Below, one piece after another: positions 55,786 through 64,000 of a DNA stretch of 64,000 bases. The position numbers were made by a program, and so were the translations under genes. Under the pieces are notes generated by a model. That model ran no database searches. It worked only from the letters and a program-made list of their open reading frames with translations, and was not told the DNA's origin. This DNA comes from Knoxdaviesia capensis. Lineage: Eukaryota; Ascomycota; Sordariomycetes; Microascales; Gondwanamycetaceae. Numbering within the stretch: the first letter of the stretch is position 1; the number at the start of each line of letters is the position of its first letter. The stretch covers positions 818,340 to 882,339 of the forward strand of contig LNGK01000008.1 of assembly GCA_001510575.1 (NCBI GenBank), in the 5' to 3' direction.

Positions 55786-58569
55786 GTCTGGGACGCACAG
55801 CCAAAAGTGACCTTCACCAGGTCCTCCTCCCTTGGAACCTGTAACTTCCCCAGGAACAAAGTCCGTGGCTGCACTTTCCTGGTAGCTCTGTCCTTGTTAG
55901 GCCGGCTACCCACTACTCCCGCGCCTGCTTATTCTCTTCTCCTTATCTTTTGGCTCCTGCCAGCCCCAAGCTGATTTGCTGGGCTTGGGTGGCCTCATTC
56001 ATTGCCATTATCGTCGTCCATTCCTTCCCTCCCAACCCTCGACAACCGTACAGTATGTGCTCGTAAGATAACCTGCTTCCTGCCCTCGTGTTTTCTTCTT
56101 CTCGTTAGATGCATATCTCGGTCCGAACGTATTTCTTCCTAAGTTGCATGTAACTTGGGCCGTGTGGCTGTCTGCAGCTGTTAGTGGCACACGTTTAAAC
56201 TGCAGCCAAACCTTTATCGTAAGCATCTATCCCGTATCTCTCGATGACTTGGGCTGAATCTGGGGGAAGGATCTTTGGGTTATCTGGGATGTTTCCGACC
56301 CTGTGTTTGTTCATCTTCTTTCTTCTTCCCTTCCAAATTCTTCGTCTTTCTTTCGTCTCCTCTTCATCTTAATAATTTCCTCCCCCTCCTTGCATCGTTG
56401 TTGTTTGGTGAACTTCCGTCTCTCAATCAACTCAACTCTCGCCTGTGATATCATCCCTTATCTCGCGGCCTTATCTCCCTCCGTCTTTCACGCCCTCTCT
56501 CGGCCTTCTGACTCGTATATTATCTGCTGCTTCTATCCGCCACCGGCCCCTTCTATCTCGCTTTCTGATCTCCTTCTCTCTCTCTCCACTTCTCTTGACG
56601 ATTCATGACGGCGACCGACCCAAACTTCGACCGTTGTATAGAATAATCCTCTTTGCGTTGGCTTCCATCGCCTTTGCCCCTTGAAAACCCACTGCTTATC
56701 TGGCCGAGCCGATCGACCGATTACGGACAGAAACAGACCCTCTCCTCTCTCTATACAAACAAAAGACCCCAAGCCAACTCCGAACGACGTTGGACAATTT
56801 GCTTTTTTTTTTTCTTTTTCCGTCGTCGTCCAGTTTTTATCACTCTGAACATTCGTCTACGTGTCCGGATTTGCCTGCTCGTCTCGCGTTGCCGTTCATT
56901 TCCCATATCGTGTGCTTCACCAAAGTCCTGCCGAGCCCGCCTCTTGCCCGCCTTATCAACGGACTTGTTTTACAGCTTCTTATTTGTTAACGCTCAAGCT
57001 TGTGCTCTCCCCCCCCACAGCCCATACTGCTGGAGTGGACTGCTGGGCGTGAGCGTGTTGCAGTGCCAGTGTGCAGAAGGACGGCGGGTGTATGAGTGGT
57101 TGTGGGGCGACTCTCTTTTTTTGCCAGGGAACTAGAAACAAATCCACTATCATCACACGGTGTGTTTGTCGCTACTACGATCTGATACAACGCTCGCTCG
57201 ACATGCTCCGCGATAATACTACACGGTAGACAATCTCTCATCAGCCTCTTTCTTTCGCGGTCGCTGTGCCCCTCTTCCTCTAGAGCTGTGCATGTGAACG
57301 AGAGGCTGCTCCCTCATTTTCCATGATTCATTTCCCTCTTGGTTTCCTCTGCTTCTCTTCCTCCAAACCCCAGCTTTGGCCCTAATCACACGCGACACAC
57401 CTTTCCTCCCCAAGAAACTACTAAGCTGGCGCATGGCCTAACACAAAAACCCGACTAATATCTTGACCGGCCTGGTTTCTGCTCTCCCTCGTCTCGTGGA
57501 CTATATCAGCCAGTCGTGAGCTTTAGCTTCGGCTTTTTACCTCTCTCTCCTCTGCTGCGTTTTGGCTTTTTCGCCTCTGGTAGTCGGCTGCCCAGAATCC
57601 AAGGCTTCCAGTCTCGCTTCTCTCACGACCTCTGGTGCCTTTGGGGTACAACCGGGTGATTCCATTTCCTATCTGGTACAGTCTCTGGGGGTTTTTCTTT
57701 TGTGTTCTATTTGGACCTCTATATAATTCCATCACCTTGTCGCCGTCTTATCGGCATCAAATCTTCTTTTCACGTTGCGGCGGTGTCAAGACTTTTTGCA
57801 TCCAGCGGATTTTCCCATCTCACCACCACCTCCTACCACAATCGGAAATCATACCCACCCTCGATTCCATTTGCTGCTGTACCTGCAGGGTAAACCCGGG
57901 GCAACAGTAGTTCTCTTGCTCGACGTCACCGAATTTCCAGAATTCGCTCCAGCTGCCCTGTCAGGGGCCATCCCTGCTTCCCGTCACCAAACAACACACG
58001 AAGAATTACTTAACCCGACATTCAACTTACGTACAAAGAAACCCTGATACGTTAAGTCTCCTCGTGCACCGCACCACCCGCCCAGTTCCTGCTCTCCGAT
58101 TTACATCCAACCAACCGGAAAGTCACTTTTTCCCCGACGCCTGAATCGGTTCTTGATCGCTCTGGCTTTTGCCTCCCTTCTCCGACACCGGGCTACAACT
58201 ATCTATACGTTCCGTGGCATTTTAGGCCTTCTTCTGTTCCTTGACTAAAAGGGAAAAGAAGAGAGAGAGAGAGGGACCAAAAACCACTCGAGCGGCCTCC
58301 ACTAAAACCACAGTCCGCCGCGGCCACTCCAACACTAACCCGCGGCGTTTCCTGTTCGTCGAACTGCTTAGGAGGGACGACGCCGAAAGATATTGAATAA
58401 TAATATTATTCAAAAAAAGAAAAAGGAAACCCAAAAATCCCATTCCCTTCCCTTGGCTGGCGACCCTATCTCCGCCCAATCCTCTTCCGTTTGATTGATT
58501 CCTTGCTAGGCTCCATCGGGCCACTGCCCGGGGTTTGTCCTGTGCCCCCCCAAAATCCCACTGCCCAAC

Positions 58570-60999
58570 ATGATGTCCCCAAGGTCCTTCGTATATTATA
58601 ACCGTCAAAGCCACTCCCAGTCATCCCAACAGCCCAAACACCAACTCCCACATAATCCGACTAATAATAATAATAACCCACGTAACGCCAACACCGCCCA
58701 CTCTTCCTCGAGACACCGGAACGCTCCTTCTTCAGCAGTTTCTTCAGTTTCTTCTTCAGCTTCTTCTTCTCCTTCTTCCCCATCTTTGCCTCCTCCTTCT
58801 TCTTCATCTTCTCGTCCCACCACCACCACCACCACCACCACCATTCCTACGACGTCTTCTCACTCTAACACCAGTAACCTTTCTTCGAAACCGTCCGCCA
58901 ACAAACCGATCCCGTTGTTCAGCCCTCCCACGTCTCCACGCACTCCTTCCTTCAAACTCGCATATCGTTCTCACGGACGACCGTCTGACTCCCCTTCGCT
59001 GTCGTCTCTTTCTGAAGCGTTGGCATCTGCATCCTCTTCTTTGTCGTGCTCTCCTCCTTCTCTCTCGGACGCCTCAACCTCGCCTTTCTCTGCCATCTCT
59101 TCGCCGCCCGAGTCTTCTTTGGATCCACGGGCCTCTGGGAGTTTTGTACCGCACATTTCCAACCAGTCTTTCTCTCCTTCGTCGCCGGCCTCTCCTAGCG
59201 ACTACGACCTGCCTTTTACCCAGTCTTTTGTCGAAAAGGATGCAAAAACTAGTGCAAACATGTCGATCACCGAGTACCCTCCAGCCATTCCTTCGCCTCT
59301 CTTATTCCACAGCAGAAATGCCCTGAAGAACAGCGCCGCCGCCCAGCGCTGGTCCAAATCCGCTCGTGCCTCCGCCACATGCTCGCCCGCCACGGCTGTG
59401 GTCCCTAAATCCCCAGCTCCCTCGGAGTGGGCAGCAATCACCTCCCGCACAGATTCTGCCCCTCCTCCTCCCTCTGCCAGCAAGCAGGCTCTGGCCGATT
59501 CTCTAAGCCGCTCCAAGTCTGCCGCCATAATGTCTTCTACGCCTCACTCCAGCCCTCTGCAGATCCCCGTCAAGTCGACCCGGGATGCCGCGAACCGCCA
59601 CCCTCGCCAGTCGAACATGCGTCGCCGATCCAGTCGCCCTGCGGATGTTCACTCCCCGGATTCGATTCCCCCGGCGGTTGCCGCTCTCCTCGCGGTGACT
59701 GACATTCCGAGACCGCGGTCCCTTCGTCTGCGCCGTCGGAACTCGGGCCGAGAGTCTCCCTATGGCCTCGAGGGCACACTCACGCCAGCGTCGATTTCCG
59801 AGAAGGACTTCCAGAGTCTTGCCACCAGCCCCCTCGACGTGCTTCTGTCTCCTCCCGAGGAGCTTGACGAGGATGATGCCTCGGTTGTCGACAGCACCAC
59901 AGGGTCTCTCTTCTCTAACAGCCTGGCAGTCTCCCCCGAGTCTGATGCGTCTCCGTTGGATTCTTACACTACCGACTCGTGCTTTTCCGCCGAGTCGCCT
60001 TTGGCTTTCTCCTGGAACTCGTCGCGCGGTCGGCGTCGCCGGCCGTTGCGGCCATCGTTCGAAATGGTTTCGTCGCCACCGGGCGAGCCTGATATCCACC
60101 CGCTCTCGAAAATCACCAGCGTGGACGACCTTGATTTCAGCCTTTTTGACGAGCCGAAGGGACCGACGGAAAGTGGTGCCAGTAGCGTCAATGGCGGGGA
60201 TGATGCGGCCAGTGTCATGTCGACCGATAGTGGGCTGCTGACCATGCCGATGCGAGCAGCCTTCAAGTCCAACCTGACAGCGTCGCTGCGGGCCCTACGA
60301 AACGCAGCCAAGTCGTTTTCGGCCATGTCTTTTGCCTCCATCCCCCCTGACGACTTTCTGACACGGTCCATGCTTGCCATAGACCCTAAGGTTCCCTATA
60401 CCGACGAGCGCCGGCCTCCGATCCTGGAGGAGGAACCCTCCGCCGAGCTTCGTCGTTATCTTAACCCCATGTCGTCTGCACGTATGGAACCCCGGTCTGC
60501 CAGCAGCAGCGGCGGCAGCAGCGGCAGTGTTGTGTGGAGTGGAGGGCCTGCGCTACGCACATACACAGCGTCGATCCAGATGCAGACGTACAAGGTGCAG
60601 CGGTCTCGCAGCTCGTCGTCGCTGACTGCTCCGGCGTCGTTCACCAGCCACAGCAGCAACATTGCCGGTAGCCACAACAGCGGACGCTACTCCTCCTTGT
60701 CATCTTCCCCAGGCAGCGCCAGCTCGTCGCGGTCGTCGTCGCCCTATCGGCCACAGCGGCAGTCTCCCCTCCAGACGTCGTTCTCGTACCCTCCGGGAGT
60801 TGTCCGACCGCGCGAGATGCGGGAGAACCCTGATTTTATCCGCATTGCGGTGCTGGAGATGGCGATGCGCCGCAGCGGCAAGTTCGACGAGTCGCAGCCG
60901 GGTCGGGCGCGCTGGGCTCTGCCGCCCCGCAAGGCCCTGCGCGCTGACGTTGAGGCAGCGGCCACCATTCCTGAGCGGTGGATTGGAACTACCGCTTAG
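58570..60999 (+). CDS. Ser-rich fungal protein of unknown function
   Basis: Single exon, 809 residues, starting MMSPRSFVYYNRQ with A at position -3. The first 280 residues are Ser/Pro/Thr-rich and look disordered, with runs of Ser, Asn and Thr. Repeated Ser/acidic patches follow (EELDEDDASVVDSTTG, SVDDLDFSLFDEPKG). Two more ordered segments stand out: AFKSNLTASLRALRNAAKSF with DDFLTRSMLAIDPKVPYTDE (about 560-615) and a C-terminal module, ENPDFIRIAVLEMAMRRSGK followed by GRARWALPPRK and ERWIGT (about 752-806). I recall this C-terminal pattern from conserved uncharacterised ascomycete proteins, but know no function. No signal peptide or membrane segment is seen. Codon use and the long, well-kept frame support a real gene. 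A pyrimidine-rich region and a 10-bp-armed palindrome lie just upstream. Confidence 0.85.
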   Translation: MMSPRSFVYYNRQSHSQSSQQPKHQLPHNPTNNNNNPRNANTAHSSSRHRNAPSSAVSSVSSSASSSPSSPSLPPPSSSSSRPTTTTTTTTIPTTSSHSNTSNLSSKPSANKPIPLFSPPTSPRTPSFKLAYRSHGRPSDSPSLSSLSEALASASSSLSCSPPSLSDASTSPFSAISSPPESSLDPRASGSFVPHISNQSFSPSSPASPSDYDLPFTQSFVEKDAKTSANMSITEYPPAIPSPLLFHSRNALKNSAAAQRWSKSARASATCSPATAVVPKSPAPSEWAAITSRTDSAPPPPSASKQALADSLSRSKSAAIMSSTPHSSPLQIPVKSTRDAANRHPRQSNMRRRSSRPADVHSPDSIPPAVAALLAVTDIPRPRSLRLRRRNSGRESPYGLEGTLTPASISEKDFQSLATSPLDVLLSPPEELDEDDASVVDSTTGSLFSNSLAVSPESDASPLDSYTTDSCFSAESPLAFSWNSSRGRRRRPLRPSFEMVSSPPGEPDIHPLSKITSVDDLDFSLFDEPKGPTESGASSVNGGDDAASVMSTDSGLLTMPMRAAFKSNLTASLRALRNAAKSFSAMSFASIPPDDFLTRSMLAIDPKVPYTDERRPPILEEEPSAELRRYLNPMSSARMEPRSASSSGGSSGSVVWSGGPALRTYTASIQMQTYKVQRSRSSSSLTAPASFTSHSSNIAGSHNSGRYSSLSSSPGSASSSRSSSPYRPQRQSPLQTSFSYPPGVVRPREMRENPDFIRIAVLEMAMRRSGKFDESQPGRARWALPPRKALRADVEAAATIPERWIGTTA

Positions 61000-63900
61000 A
61001 GTCCTTTTGCTTTTCTCTTCTTCTGCAGTTTTTGTTTTGTTTTCATCCTGCGAACACGCATAGCGAGGCATTCTTTCTGATACCTACCCCCCAGCTCTGT
61101 TTCCTGATTTTTCTTGTTTCGTCGCAGTTGTCATCGTTCATAATCGTTACTCATAGCCTGTTTTCATGATTCCCCAATTTTCCATCCGGCTTCGTTTTCT
61201 TGTTGCATACCAGCCATACTTGCATATACTTGGTTTTTCTTTTGTCTACCATCTGCTATCTTCATGCTGAACCATTCTCAGTTGATACGCCTTTGCATAT
61301 TGTGATACGGGGCATTTTCTTTTTTGTTAGGGGGGGAATACGGCGTTCTCACGACTTGGGGTTTGGTGGTATGTTCACACATAGCCATAATCTGTTCTGA
61401 ATGAAGGATACTATTACTTGACTTTGCGGGTTCTGTGGGAGACTTGCGTGCGCACACTGTGCAGTGAATGAGTTGATGTGTGTGTTGCTTGCTATTCGGT
61501 TGGGAAGCATGCATTGGTGGAGGGTGGCCGGCCACACGACCGCGGTGGGTGTTTTTTTTTTTAAAGCTTTTCTTGTGGGCGTTGGTCGGAGAGTTCCCTG
61601 ATGGCGGATGCGTGGTGCAACTTGCTGTCCCTACATACGTGCCTAGCGACTGTTGCGTACCAACCTTGTACTGAGGGGCCACGATGGTCGTGGGAAGTTA
61701 GAGAGAGCGAAGCCGCGAGACGGGAAGAAGATGTCATGGAAGAGTCATATTTCGGGCGAGCACGGTGACGGAGAATTTTTTTCATCTTTTTTTTTTTTTT
61801 CTTTCTTCATGGCCAGCTGAGATGCTGCTCTGGTTTCGATCTGTAGCCGGGCCACGTCAGCGGCGATAGGCGTGGGGGAATGGCGGGCAAGTGACTCCCT
61901 TTTTTATTTATTACTGATTTTTTTTTTACGACAATGCACCACCGTCCGTGTGCTTACAGGTGTTGGGGGGGAAATAACCGTATTGATGAGTGATTTTTTC
62001 TTCTCTCTATGTGGCACCGATGGGCGGTGTTCCGTACAGGTTGGCAATACATGTACGTACACTTTTAGCGTCGGGCCCGTCCGATGTGAGTGGGCGGAAC
62101 TGAGCGATGGAAGGAGCAAGGGGAAAAGAAAAGACGGTTGTTTGGTTCGGCTGAAATGCAGGGGTGGCGGGTGAGGGTTTTCGGGGTTACAGCCAGTCTG
62201 GTCCGGGGCAGGTGCAACCCCGCTGAAGGACCTGCACTTTTTTTTGAGGGGAGTTTTGTGCGCCACAGCGAGCAGGAGAGATGCAGCCTCAACTGGAATG
62301 AGGCGTCAGAGTACAGGAAGGAGCTCGACGAGTTTCAGTCCCCCCGGAACACTTGAGTCTGGCTATCTCGGTGCATGTATCTGATTCTCTTCATCGAACC
62401 ATCGGTGAAGAATACACGGGACGGGGGAGGAGACACGGCCTGGGTTTTACATTCTATATTAACTGGCTTCCGTTCTGGGTAGCTGGGAGGTGTCGGCCTG
62501 GGGAACTGGGGACGTGTATGTAACTCCATCCACTGGAGATCTGCATCTCCGGTGGGTTTCTCCAACGAGGAGCAATCTGGGGTAAGTACCAAAAGATAGA
62601 AAAGGAAGAGAGATAGCGAAGAGATATGGAACTGTGAAGGTTCACACGGTTTTACCAGACGTTTGAGGACATGTGCGTGTGTGCAGGCTGTTCATCCCGC
62701 CGCTTAAAGTGCTGGATGTGGGACGTGGACGGGACGAACAACAGCATAAGTTTCATGTGTTATAGGCAGTGCACACTTCCAGAATCGCCGGAGACAGCCA
62801 GCTGTCGATTTTGATGAGTATATATCAAGCTAATCGATACAAGTCGAGAATAAAACGTGAGAAAAAAGAAGGTCTGGCCGGGCCAAAATATGCATCCGGT
62901 TGAATGCGGGGGAAACCCCAGAAATGGAAGGTGCTGACAGTGCCCGGACGGCCCGGGACGGCGCCGGGCGGTACAGACGATATGCGCCGGACTGCCCGGC
63001 CGATACCGGGGGCTCAAGATTATGACGGGATTTTCCTTTTTCCCTTTTTGTTTTGTTTTTGTTTTGGTTTGTCTTTTTCGAATCGCAAAAAAGAGAAATA
63101 AAGAGTAAAATGACGAAGGTGGTGCTCGGTTGCCGAAAGGTATTCCCAAGTGAGTAACGAGCTCGTAGAACGACGCGCTCCTGAGCTCTAGGGACTGAAT
63201 GGGATACGCCCAGTATATACACATTTACCGGTGGCCGCGCTCGAAGAACGAAGCAGTTCCCCCTTCGGTCGTCTATTTTCAGGGTCTTGGGCAGTGAGAC
63301 AAAACGCAGGTCCCGGTTGGGGGTGTTGCGGCCAGTTTATCCGGCTTTGCCGTGCCGCGGGTTTGAACCTTTTTTGTTGGTACCAAAGGCAGAAAGACGG
63401 CAATGGGAGGGCTCCCGTTGCTGGGTTGTGTCTCGGGTTATGGAGGGGTAAAAGTATTGATTGATATAGGCCATGAAAAAAAAACGAAATGAAGAGAAAA
63501 ATCTTATCACAGTGGTGATATCTCTTGTTAACGCATTCTTCACATTAGAGACCCATGCCAGCCAGCTCGAGAGCCTGTCGAAAGAACTGTTCCGTTCACC
63601 CCATGGCCAAGTCGCTCTTATCTGAACTCTTGCTGATCGCCAGATCTGCTGCCAGCGATCTACTGCCGCTTTTCCACTCATCTGCCGGTTTGGGGACGCT
63701 CTCCCCTCGTCACAGTCCTGAGTGGTAGTCGCCCTTCACTCGAGGGTTGTATTGCAGAACATCAGAAGCAGTTGCATGTGTAGGTGGCGTGCATGTGCAT
63801 TGAACATTCCATCCGCCCTCGTCTGGACTTTCGAGATAATCACCTGCGGTTGGAGATCCTGGCCCCCTCGGCTCTTGTCCCCTCCAACTCGGGACGAGAC

Positions 63901-64000
63901 TCGTCGGGTCGGAGAGCAGAGAGGGCTTCGTGGATGATCGACGAACGGATGTGTTTCTGCTCTGACCTTGTGGCCGACGAGCCGTGTCCAACAGACCCTG
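61000..64000. other. Gene-free region at the right edge
   Basis: The first 400 bases are T-rich and suit the 3' region of the preceding gene. Further on there are only short frames (up to about 150 codons) with no recognisable motif. Poly-T or poly-A runs occur at 61551-61562, 61785-61802 and 63477-63486. Nothing supports a gene running off the window edge. Confidence 0.5.

Larger units (their letters stand above)
48815..58569. other. Gene-poor region of nearly 10 kb
   Basis: No coding region is supported over 9,755 bases. The start is T-rich (FMP27 3' region). Inside are palindromic GTAC-containing sites (49537-49550, 55718-55785), a two-unit telomere-like CCCTAACCCTA at 52123-52133, CA/GT microsatellites at 49713-49728 and 52565-52586, and a hairpin at 53717-53753. 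From about 56290 to 58560 the plus strand is pyrimidine-rich, which suggests a long leader or promoter for the gene at 58570. Frames of 60-200 codons (for example 52519-53124) run through simple repeats and show no family motif. Confidence 0.5.

Overview
The window is nuclear DNA of a filamentous ascomycete (Pezizomycotina). Evidence: GT-AG introns with GCTAAC-type branch sites, no bacterial-style operons, and protein families with the architecture of that group: Fmp27/Hob lipid-transfer protein, LDB19-type arrestin with PPxY motifs, COP9 subunit 5, and a universal-stress protein with an acidic tail. Class and genus cannot be fixed from sequence alone. Genes are sparse, with intergenic stretches of 0.5 to nearly 10 kb that are rich in microsatellites and CT/GA tracts. 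One 160-base assembly gap lies at 4761-4920, set inside poly-G.

Layout: 1-5581 has no supported gene. 5582-7219 (+) encodes an LDB19/Art1-like arrestin adaptor. 8444-9624 (+, 2 exons) encodes CSN5. 10131-10913 (-, 2 exons) encodes a small hydrophobic protein of Tim17-like appearance. 12161-15170 (+, 6 exons) encodes eIF4B. 16597-18393 (-) encodes a GPHR/GPR89 Golgi pH regulator. 21242-22438 (-, 2 exons) encodes a universal stress protein, probably with a 5' exon near 24509-24988. 30994-32668 (-, 3 exons) encodes eIF3 subunit l. 33255-36572 (+, 2 exons) encodes the ribosome-maturation GTPase EFL1/Ria1. 38501-48814 (+, one exon) encodes a 3,437-residue Fmp27/Hob bridge-like lipid-transfer protein. 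48815-58569 is a nearly 10-kb gene-poor stretch. 58570-60999 (+) encodes a Ser-rich fungal protein of unknown function. 61000-64000 has no supported gene.

Three genes act in translation or ribosome maturation (eIF4B, eIF3l, EFL1). eIF3l and EFL1 are divergent and share a 586-bp intergenic region that carries an 11-bp inverted repeat. LDB19, GPHR and Fmp27 all concern membranes: cargo down-regulation, Golgi ion homeostasis and inter-organelle lipid transfer. Their adjacency looks like ordinary chromosomal gene order; I see no biosynthetic cluster, transposon, CRISPR array, rRNA or tRNA.

No clearly new biological system was found. The best leads are non-coding: the unresolved 2-kb split of the stress-protein gene, the eIF3l/EFL1 inverted repeat, recurring TACAGTACTGTA palindromes, short interstitial telomere-like tracts, and a CA microsatellite that touches the GPHR start codon.
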